64,000 nt of DNA, taken from AP-15 sp963703745 (GTDB taxonomy: Bacteria; Pseudomonadota; Alphaproteobacteria; ATCC43930; CGMCC-115725). Below the pieces are notes generated by a model, which did not search any database, had not been told where the DNA came from, and saw nothing but the letters and a program-made list of their open reading frames with translations. Both the position numbers and the translations under genes were made by a program. Of the stretch, positions 35,834 through 42,966 are shown one piece after another; positions within the stretch are counted from its first letter, which is position 1, and the number at the start of each line of letters is the position of its first letter. The stretch covers positions 186,001 through 250,000 of the forward strand of contig CAVPFL010000002.1 of the NCBI GenBank assembly GCA_963703745.1, written 5' to 3'.

Positions 35834-36865
35834 TCAGGAGGCCGCCATCCCGCTGGCCGCGTGATGCGGGTGCGCTGCAGTTTCGATCGCGATTTCATCG
35901 CTGCGAAAGCAAGCCGCGAGGTGTCGCGAGTCTCCGGCGGGTTCGAGCGGCGGTCGCGCCGTGGCGCAAGCATCCACCGCAAACCGGCAGCGCGGCCGGA
36001 ACGAGCAACCGGCATCGAGCCGTGTCAGATCGGGCGGCTGACCCTCGACCGGGTCGAGCCGCGCCTGGCGCGGTCGATCGAGCCGTGGCACCGAGTGGAG
36101 CAGCGCCATCGTGTAAGGATGCTTGGGGTAGTGGTAGATGTCAGCCGCACGGCCGCTCTCGACGATCCGGCCAGCGTACATCACGTTGACCCGGTTGGCG
36201 TAGCGCGCCACCACCCCGAGATTGTGGGTGATGATGATCAGCGCCACGTCGAGCCGGCGCGTCAGTTCCTTCATCAGCTCGAGGATCTGGGCTTGGATCG
36301 TCACGTCGAGTGCGGTCGTCGGCTCGTCGGCGATGATCAGCTTCGGGTCGCAGGCCAGCGCGATCGCGATCATGATGCGCTGGCGCATCCCGCCCGAAAG
36401 CTGGTGCGGATATTGCCTGAGGCGCCGCCCCGGGTCGGCGATGCCGACCAGACCGAGCAATTGCACGGCCCGCTCCCGGGCGGCGGCTCGATCGGCGCCG
36501 CGATGCTGCTCGATGGTTTCCGTGATCTGCCGCCCGATGGTCAGAACCGGGTTCAGCGAGGTCATCGGCTCCTGAAAGATCATGCCGATGTCGCTGCCGC
36601 GGACTTGCCGGATCGCCTCCTCGGACAGGCCCAACAGGTCGCGGCCGGCAAAGATTATCTCGCCCTTGGTGATCCTCCCGGGCGGATCGGGGATCAGGCG
36701 GAGGATCGACAGAGCCCCGGCGGTCTTGCCCGACCCGCTCTCGCCAACGATCGCGACCGTCTCGCCGCGTTCAATGGTGTAGGAAATGCCGTCTACCGCC
36801 GGCACGACACCAGCGCCGGTGCGGAACTCGGTGTGCAGGTCCCTGACTTCTAAGAGCGGTGGCAA
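35834..36865 (-). CDS. ABC transporter ATP-binding protein, DppD/OppD type
   Basis: A 343-residue ATPase, first gene of the operon. The Walker A motif is GESGSGKTAGALS, the Q-loop GMIFQEPMTSLNPV, the signature LSGGMRQRIMIAIAL and the Walker B LIIADEPTTALD. The switch His is in IITHNLGVVARY. The C-terminal oligopeptide/dipeptide tail with GCSFRPRCRFAVDAC is present. The start is a TTG: no ATG or GTG is available in frame upstream, and a GGAGG lies 11 bases before it. The N-terminus PPLLEVRDLHTEFR matches family starts, so the TTG is credible. The C-terminus runs slightly beyond the usual end. Confidence 0.94.
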   Translation of the reverse strand: MPPLLEVRDLHTEFRTGAGVVPAVDGISYTIERGETVAIVGESGSGKTAGALSILRLIPDPPGRITKGEIIFAGRDLLGLSEEAIRQVRGSDIGMIFQEPMTSLNPVLTIGRQITETIEQHRGADRAAARERAVQLLGLVGIADPGRRLRQYPHQLSGGMRQRIMIAIALACDPKLIIADEPTTALDVTIQAQILELMKELTRRLDVALIIITHNLGVVARYANRVNVMYAGRIVESGRAADIYHYPKHPYTMALLHSVPRLDRPRQARLDPVEGQPPDLTRLDAGCSFRPRCRFAVDACATARPPLEPAGDSRHLAACFRSDEIAIETAAHPHHAASGMAAS

Positions 36866-37176
36866 ATCAGCCGCATCTTCCTCCCGTTCAACCTTTCCGG
36901 GTTGTGTTTTTCGATCGGCTGCCAGTGGTATCGGCCGCCGCCCCGGCTGTCAACGGCAACGCGGGGTCAGTCGATATAGCTACGCGACCGCGGTTACTCA
37001 CCGCTTATCGATGCAAACTCCGAGGGAACGCCGAGCTGCGTGATGAACTTGAGCAACGGAGGGATGACCATCTCTAGAGCACGGTCGAGTGAGTTCGCGA
37101 TTGGCCTGGCGCTCGATTAGGCGACGGTGGCACTTGCGCTGCGAACGGGCTTTTGCCCGGCGCGGTCAACCTGGAT
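36866..37176. other. Promoter region of the ABC operon; no gene
   Basis: About 310 bases between the operon head and the response-regulator stop. The operon promoter must lie here. An 18-codon plus-strand frame at 37064-37120 has a GGAGG-like ribosome site (ACGGAGGG) directly before its ATG; it could be chance. No promoter match or repeat is clear. Confidence 0.5.
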
Positions 37177-37557
37177 TCACATGCCTACGGGAGCCGGGAA
37201 GTCAAACCGGGCCAGTCGGCTCAGCAGCTCCTCTGCCTCGAAGGGCTTTGGAATCACGGCGTTTGCGCCAAACGCCTCGGCCATCCGCAAGTAATCGACG
37301 TTGCGGTTCCGTGCACCACCCGAAATAGCGATGATCTTGACCTCCGGACGCTCGCACCGGATCTTCAGGATAGTTTCGATACCCTCCTGCTCGGGCATGA
37401 TGATGTCGGTGATCACGACATCGGGGCGCTCCTCGCGGAAGACGGCCATCGCCCGCATACCGTCCGAAGCGGTCACTACATCGTACCCGTTACGGTGAAG
37501 GATCCGAGAAAGCGTGTACCGGACCAGTTGGTCGTCGTCGATTACCAAGACCTTCAT
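37177..37557 (-). CDS. Single-domain response regulator (CheY-like)
   Basis: A 126-residue receiver domain with no output domain. Key residues are the acidic pocket VLVIDDDQLVRYTL, the phosphoacceptor Asp in DVVITDIIMPEQ (about residue 52), Ser in KIIAISGGARN and the Lys in ANAVIPKPFEAEELL. It acts either as a phosphate relay to another protein or by protein binding. The sensor kinase immediately upstream on the same strand (37665-38890) is broken, so this regulator may now be orphaned or driven by another kinase. A weak ribosome site is seen. Confidence 0.92.
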   Translation of the reverse strand: MKVLVIDDDQLVRYTLSRILHRNGYDVVTASDGMRAMAVFREERPDVVITDIIMPEQEGIETILKIRCERPEVKIIAISGGARNRNVDYLRMAEAFGANAVIPKPFEAEELLSRLARFDFPAPVGM

Positions 37558-37664
37558 CGGGTTAGCCTCGTATAGCGCGGTAGCCCACTGAAGCAGAAAG
37601 TCGGTACTAATGATTTAACGGAGGCTTCGCTTGTGATGGCAGTCGCGCCAGGCGGTCTGCGCGC

Positions 37665-38890
37665 TCACGTTGCAGCGAATTCAAGAGATGATGCAACGGA
37701 TCCGTAGACCGGAAGGGAAATGGTAAATTCGGTCGCTTCGCCTGGTTGGCTTCTGACCTCGATCCGCCCGCCATGGTTAGTGATGATGCCGTGAACGACA
37801 GAGAGTCCGAGCCCGGTGCCCTCGCCGACGTTTTTAGTCGTAAAGAAGGGCTCGAAAATCCGCTCCCTCGTTTCGGCATCCATGCCACAGCCGGTATCGG
37901 CGACCCGGACGTAAACGAAATCGCCGCCCTGGCGACGATTTGATCGCTGGCTCGCCGATGAAACGCTGACGGTGATTGTCCCCAGTGCGTTACCGATAGC
38001 CTGCTGGGCATTAGTTAACAAATTGACGATGACCTGCTGAAGCTGACCGGCATCGGCAAGAATGAGCGGGACCTCCTCGATCTCTTCGTGGATCAGTATC
38101 GTCGCAGGAATGGTCGGGGCGCAGCATCCGTAGGGCCTGGCGGGTGGTCATGGCGAGATCAATCTTCGTCTTAGCCGCTTCCTGATCTCGGCTAAAGGCG
38201 AGAATGCGCTGCACGAGATCACGGCCATGTCTGCTCGCCTGGACGACCATTTCCAGATCCTCCCTTTCGCTGCTTCCTTCCGGCATTTGCCGCACCAAAA
38301 GCGCCGACAGAGCGAGAATCGGTAACAAAGTGTTGTTGAGATCATGTGCGATTCCGCTGGCGAGGGTGCCGAGCGCCTCGAGCTTTTGCGAATGGAGCAG
38401 CTGCCGATGTCGGTGGGCCCATGTGGATTTTCCCGGGTAAAACTGGCTCGGATGATGTCGTTGAGACCAACCAGAGATATGCGCCCGCCCGGACCCAGAT
38501 CGATCGGTTGCGGGGCGGGGTCGAGGGTGGTCGAGACAAGCCGGCCGTCAGGTCCGATGATTCCTTCTTGTACCGTCGCGCTCGACAGCAGCGGGATCGC
38601 GTGCCCCCAACCATAGATATTGAATTGGCCGTGTGCCGCCCGCATGCGTTGGACGACGGCTTCCATCGCGCCGGCGACACCATCGAGGATGTGAGTCACT
38701 TCGTCGGCGAAGGCGACCGCGAGATTGTGCCCTTCGGACCGCGTGCGATCCATCGCGGCCTCTCTCGCCGCCGTGATCGAGGCGATGACCTCGCCCACAT
38801 CGCCAGAATGACGATGATGCCGACGGCAACGATCTCGAATGTGATGGCTCGGGCGTGGCGACGCGGATCGCTGGGGAAAGGGATGAACAA
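37665..38890 (-). pseudogene. Decayed membrane sensor histidine kinase
   Basis: Recognisable kinase sequence is spread over three frames. From 38890: a start MFIPFPSDPRRHAR and one membrane helix (FEIVAVGIIVILAMW). It shifts near 38790 to a PAS/CHASE-like sensor segment (TAAREAAMDRTRSEGHNLAV, DEVTHILDGVAGAMEAV, GRLVSTTLDPAPQPIDLG). It shifts again near 38450 to the HisKA domain (SQKLEALGTLASGIAHDLNN, with the His), and once more near 38125 to the HATPase (DAGQLQQVIVNLLTNAQQAI, DTGCGMDAETRERIFEPFFT, GEGTGLGLSVVHGI). Sequence between the sensor and HisKA also seems missing. At least three frameshifts are needed, so decay is more likely than sequencing error. A related intact protein would be a hybrid or classic kinase for the adjacent receiver. 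Confidence 0.85.
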
Positions 38891-39063
38891 ACTCCCGAGC
38901 TCCGAAGAGGACGGACCATCGAGGCACAGCGAGGTTAAGATTCTGCTTATTCCTCATGCGGCGGGCGGCAGCCGCCGGCGTGGTCGGGGGTCTTCACGCC
39001 GCCACCGCGTCTCGTTAAGATCGCCCTGGCATCAACGTCAGCAACGACGAGGAGGACCAAGCC

Positions 39064-39573
39064 ATGCCGATCTCCATGTATCACGCTTCAGTGCCGGTGT
39101 TTCTGCAGCTGCTCGGCGGCCTCAAGGGGGTCATCGAGAAGGGCGAGGCGGCGGCCACCGCGAGGAAGTGGGAGGAGAACACGCTCCTGAACTGGCGGCT
39201 CTATCCCGACATGTTCACCTTCGCCCGCCAGGTGCGGCAGGCGAGCGAGCACGCCTTTGGCGCGGGTCGGGCCGCCGGTGTGGCGGTTCCCGAGCTTCCC
39301 GCGATCGACAACAACTTTGCCGAAATGAAGTCGCGCATCGACAGGACGATCGACTTCCTAAAGGGCCTCAGGGCTGAACAGCTCGACGGCAGAGAGGATG
39401 CGCAGGTCACGCTCACCCAAGGCGGCCAGCAACGCAATTTCCGCGCCCAGGTCTACCTCTACCACCTCGCGATGCCGAACTTTTATTTCCACATTACGAC
39501 AGCGTACAATATTCTGCGCAGTCTTGGTGTCGATATCGGCAAGCGCGACTTCATGGGCCAGATGCCGTCCTAA
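39064..39573 (+). CDS. DUF1993 family protein
   Basis: A 169-residue soluble protein of a family with a four-helix DinB-like fold. Signature stretches are SMYHASVPVFLQLLGGLKGV, KWEENTLLNWRLYPDMFTFA, RQVRQASEHAF, and the C-terminal LPNFYFHITTAYNIL-type segment (here AMPNFYFHITTAYNILRSLG). Length fits the family. Function is unknown, although DinB-like proteins often bind metal or thiols. GAGGAGGA-type purines (ACGAGGAGGACC) just before the ATG give a good ribosome site. It is monocistronic here. Confidence 0.92.
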   Translation: MPISMYHASVPVFLQLLGGLKGVIEKGEAAATARKWEENTLLNWRLYPDMFTFARQVRQASEHAFGAGRAAGVAVPELPAIDNNFAEMKSRIDRTIDFLKGLRAEQLDGREDAQVTLTQGGQQRNFRAQVYLYHLAMPNFYFHITTAYNILRSLGVDIGKRDFMGQMPS

Positions 39574-39768
39574 GCTTCCACTCGCTCCGCTCTCCCTCCC
39601 CGGGCTAGCAGCCGCACGTAGGCCTGCGGCTCCGAGCTCGACGGTCGCCGCTGTTGTTCCCCTGGGGATGCGGGGAGAGAGCCCAGGGGAATATCAAGAT
39701 TATTTCAGGGGAGAGGTGCGGGTGGACAGGAGCGAGGCGCGGTCGCACGGTTCGCCGGATTCCGAGCG

Positions 39769-40319
39769 GTCAGTCGGTATCAGTGGCTCGTGTTTCTCGT
39801 CGCGTAGCTCGGTTGGACGCTCAACGCCGGCGGCGACCGGCGGCGCTGCTCGCGGACGCCGTTGACGCCACTGCCGTGGTGCCGTTTGTCAACCATGGCA
39901 TCATGCTGTGGAGCCTCGGCGGTATCTGCGACACCATCGGCCGCCGGGCTGCGGTCATGCTGTACAGTGCCGGCACCATCGTGTTCGGCCTGATTCTTTA
40001 TCTGGCCCTTCCGGGATACGAACCTTGGTACCGAGGATCCTGCCGATCTTCGGCTTTTTTCGTCTTCGGCGTGTTCTCGGGCTACGCGGTCTATCTACCG
40101 GAGCTGTTTCCGACTCATATCCACTCAACGGCCGTCGGGTTCTGCACCGGCAGTGCCCGTATTATCACGAGCTTCGGCCCGCTCATCGCCGGGCTCCTTG
40201 TGGGGGCGTTTGGCGGCAGCTTCAACCGTGTTCCGGCATTCATGACCTGCTTTGCGCTGTTGAGCATCGTCGCGCTGCTGCTCGGCCGCGAAACCATGGG
40301 CGACCCGCTCCCGCGATAG
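39769..40319 (+). pseudogene. Remnant of an MFS transporter
   Basis: The beginning reads RYQWLVFLVA, a TAG where Trp is expected, then LGWTLNA, the typical first helix of an MFS sugar/acid transporter. The N-terminal half after it is missing. The second half resumes at VVPFVNHGIMLWSLGG and the loop motif DTIGRRAAVMLYSAG, then continues through helices to ELFPTHIHSTAVGFCTG and the last helix. Near 40030-40060 the other frame (RILPIFGFF) fits better than GSCRSSAFF, a compensating indel pair at a T-run. The gene has therefore lost its N-terminal bundle, with a nonsense change and frame slips, and cannot make a working transporter. Confidence 0.8.
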
Positions 40320-40458
40320 CCGGCTCACCCTGCGTCGTGTTGTTGGGCGGTGATCGCCGAGACCGCTTGGCTTCCAGTGCTCGCGGCGATCGAGCCCTCG
40401 CTCGTCGGCAAAGCGATCCTGGTCCTCGAGCGCGGACCTTCGAAGGGACCCCCTCATG

Positions 40459-41352
40459 CTAGGCGGCGGCGAGATCGGCCGGGAGGCCTAACGTGTTCGC
40501 GGCGGCGAGCATTCCCTTTCTCAGCTTGTCCACGGCGCGCACTTCAAGCTGGCGGATGCGCTCGCGCGAAACGTGAAACCGCCGGCTCAAATCTTCGAGG
40601 GTCAGGGGTTCGTCGCGCAGACGCCGCTCGACGAGAATCTCGCGCTCGCGCGCGTTGAGCCGCGCCATCGCCTCGCCGAGCAGCGTGCGCCGTTGCGCCA
40701 TCTCGTCGGCCTCGGCGAGCGCCGTTTCCTGGCTCGGCCCCTCGTCGACCAGGCGATCGAGCCACTCGGCCTCGCCGTCCTCCGTCAAGGTCACGTTCAG
40801 CGATCCGTCGGCCGCGCTCATGCGGCGGTTCATCTCAACGACGTCCTTCTCCGGCACGCCGAGCTCGGCGGCGATCATTGCGACCGACTCGGGCGAGAGG
40901 TCGCCCGCCTCGAACTGCTCCAGCCGGCCCTTCAGTTGGCGCAGATTAAAGAACAGCTTTTTCTGTGCCGCCGTGGTGCCCATCTTCACGATCGAGGTGG
41001 AGTGCAGGATGTATTCCTGGATTGCCGCACGAATCCACCACATCGCGTAGGTCGCGAAGCGAAACCCGCGGTCAGGGTCAAACTTTTGCGCCGCTTGCAT
41101 CAGCCCGACATTCCCTTCCGCGACCAGATCGGAGACCGGTAGACCGTATCCTGCAAAGCCTCGGGCGATCTTGATCACCAGGCGCAGATGGGCGCCGACG
41201 AGTTCACGCAGAGCTGTTTCGTCGCCGTCATTCCGCCAGGCTTGAGCGAGTTTCTGTTCTCGCTCGGGGCTGAGCATCGGGAACCGCTTGGCATCGGCCA
41301 GAAGGTGAGTGAGGGCGTCGCCCCGATTGTCAATCATGTTTGTCACTGTCAT
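40459..41352 (-). CDS. rpoH: RNA polymerase sigma-32 factor (heat shock type)
   Basis: A 297-residue group 3 sigma factor. Region 2 carries DLVAEGNVGLMQAAQKFDPD and RFATYAMWWIRAAIQEYIL, then comes the RpoH box AQKKLFFNLRQLKGRL, region 3 (AELGVPEKDVVEMNRRMSA), and region 4.2 (LTLEDLSRRFHVSRERIRQL). The RpoH box distinguishes it from RpoD and RpoS. It directs transcription of heat-shock or oxidative-stress genes; alphaproteobacteria often have two copies (RpoH1, RpoH2), and which this is cannot be told. It is monocistronic and divergent from the 41.8-kb genes. An alternative start five codons on (MIDNRGDAL) is possible. Confidence 0.96.
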   Translation of the reverse strand: MTVTNMIDNRGDALTHLLADAKRFPMLSPEREQKLAQAWRNDGDETALRELVGAHLRLVIKIARGFAGYGLPVSDLVAEGNVGLMQAAQKFDPDRGFRFATYAMWWIRAAIQEYILHSTSIVKMGTTAAQKKLFFNLRQLKGRLEQFEAGDLSPESVAMIAAELGVPEKDVVEMNRRMSAADGSLNVTLTEDGEAEWLDRLVDEGPSQETALAEADEMAQRRTLLGEAMARLNAREREILVERRLRDEPLTLEDLSRRFHVSRERIRQLEVRAVDKLRKGMLAAANTLGLPADLAAA

Positions 41353-41820
41353 CTCTCGTTCGCGCGCCGTCGAATAGAAGGCCCGCGCTCCTGAAGGTCT
41401 CCAGGAGCTCGGTCGGGCAAATCTCGGCAGGAAGTAGTTGGCGCCGGGCGCCCTGATAATCTAGGAACGAAGGCAGAACTTTCAAGGGCTCAGCGGAACT
41501 TTATGGCCGCTCGCCGGAGAATACATTGATTCCCATCAATTATTCGTCAATGCCGCTGTCACGGCCGGGCAATCAGGATGTCGCGCCGTGCTCGAGAGCG
41601 CGTGATCGGCATTTCCAGGCATGAGGAATCCTAAACCGAGGGCTCAAAAGTCTCGCTTGTCACAAGCTTGGGAGAAAACCATTTGCGGCTCTTGAGAGAT
41701 GAGGAGACCTAATGCGCTAAGCCGCCTCTAGGCGGGCAAGCGAATGCTACGCGACGGCAAGGCCACCCGCGCCGCCGCGATGGATCTGAGCAAAACCCCG
41801 TTTTGGAAGGAGTGACTCAC
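41353..41820. other. Intergenic region upstream of rpoH and the small basic protein
   Basis: About 470 bases between divergent starts. It must contain the rpoH promoter(s). It includes a CCGCC-TCTA-GGCGG stem-loop (41722-41735) and a possible sigma-32-like element (entered separately). No gene is visible. Confidence 0.5.
41656..41684 (+). promoter_or_regulatory. Candidate sigma-32-type promoter
   Basis: CTTGTC at 41656-41661 and AACCATTT at 41677-41684, with a spacer of 15 bases. This resembles the heat-shock consensus CTTGAA and CCCCATNT. It points toward the small gene at 41821, leaving a leader of about 130 bases. Only a partial match; chance is not excluded. Confidence 0.25.
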
Positions 41821-41988
41821 ATGCCGACGACATCGTCGCAAACCCCGGCGCGGCGGGATCGAACCTTGCTCCGCACCGCGCGGGCTGTCAGCAAATGGTT
41901 CTCGCGAGCGCTGAACGCGATCGGGCAACCCTACGCGAACCGCGAGACCGACCATTGGGCGGACTGGCCGCGCTTCCCGCCATTTTAA
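41821..41988 (+). CDS. Small basic protein with a strong ribosome site
   Basis: A 55-residue protein starting MPTTSSQTPARRDRTLLRTA. It is basic in the N-terminal half and has an aromatic, charged C-terminus (RETDHWADWPRFPPF). GGAAGGAG lies 8 bases before the ATG, one of the best ribosome sites in the window, which is the main reason to believe it. Neither a membrane span nor a signal is visible. It precedes the CmcJ-like oxygenase on the same strand by 71 bases and may share its transcript. No family is recognised. Confidence 0.55.
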   Translation: MPTTSSQTPARRDRTLLRTARAVSKWFSRALNAIGQPYANRETDHWADWPRFPPF

Positions 41989-42059
41989 GCGACCGCCATC
42001 AAATCCAATCGTGGTTCCTGCGAACCGGGAACCCGAAGAAAGTGGCAAAGGATCAGACG

Positions 42060-42893
42060 ATGACCAGCTACGACGACCTGCCCTATGTCGAGGCCGAGCT
42101 GAATTACCTCGCGCCGGTGGCGGAGCGGCCCCGTTACTACGCGTACGACCCGGAGCCGGGGGTGCTGCGCTCCAACATCGCCCACGAGGCGCACCGGGTG
42201 CGCATTCACGACATGCGGCCGATCCAGTCTCAGATCGCGCTCGACCGTCAGGGCTTCGCGCTGTTGGAGCAGCGCAGCGCGGTGCGCGATTTCTGGGACG
42301 AAGACGAAATCAGCCGAGTCTACTATCCCGAGGCCGAGCGCTTCATCGCTGCGGCGACTGGGGCGAGCCGCGTGTTCATCTTCGACCACACGTTGCGCCG
42401 CCGCATTCCGGGCGCGGTCGATCGCTCGCGCGATGCGCCGCGCCAGCCGGCAACGCGGGTGCATGTCGACCACACCGCCAAGTCCGGCCCGCAGCGGGTG
42501 CGCGACCTGCTGGGCGGGGACGCCGAGGAATTGCTGCGCGGCCGCGTCCAGGTGATCAATCTGTGGCGGCCGATCCATGGGCCGCTGCGCGATGCACCGC
42601 TCGCCGTGTGCGACGCGTCAACGGTGGCTGCCGCCGATCTCGTGCCGTCGGATCTCGTCTACCGCGACCGGCTCGGCGAGACCTATTCGGTCACCTACAA
42701 CCCGGCGCACCGCTGGTTCTACGCGCCCGAGATGCGGGCAGACGAGGTTCTGTTGTTGAAATGCTGTGACACGATGACCGATGGGCGCGCGCGTTTCATG
42801 CCGCACACGTCGTTCGCCGACCCGACGACCCCGCCCGACGCGTCGCCGCGCGAAAGCATCGAGCTGCGCACGCTGGTCTTCCACCCGGCGTGA
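42060..42893 (+). CDS. CmcJ/NvfI-like non-heme iron oxygenase
   Basis: A 277-residue protein of the CmcJ-like group, whose known members take part in cephamycin methoxylation and fungal meroterpenoid oxidation. Characteristic stretches are RVFIFDHTLRRR, ATRVHVDHTAKSGPQRV (probable iron ligands His-x-Asp), VINLWRPIHGPLRDAPLAVC, and HRWFYAPEMRADEVLLLKCC with DTMTDGRARFMPHTSFADP. Iron/2-oxoglutarate chemistry is expected. The start ATG at 42060 matches family starts (MTSYDDLPYVEAELNYLAP). The substrate is unknown; bacterial relatives are widespread and mostly uncharacterised. It is convergent with the acyl-ligase fusion gene, 73 bases away. Confidence 0.88.
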   Translation: MTSYDDLPYVEAELNYLAPVAERPRYYAYDPEPGVLRSNIAHEAHRVRIHDMRPIQSQIALDRQGFALLEQRSAVRDFWDEDEISRVYYPEAERFIAAATGASRVFIFDHTLRRRIPGAVDRSRDAPRQPATRVHVDHTAKSGPQRVRDLLGGDAEELLRGRVQVINLWRPIHGPLRDAPLAVCDASTVAAADLVPSDLVYRDRLGETYSVTYNPAHRWFYAPEMRADEVLLLKCCDTMTDGRARFMPHTSFADPTTPPDASPRESIELRTLVFHPA

Positions 42894-42966
42894 CCTTCCG
42901 GCAGGTTTTCCGCTAGGCGCTTTTTGGTACTCCCGGTCCGCATGGCCGGCGGCATTGGAGCAATCC

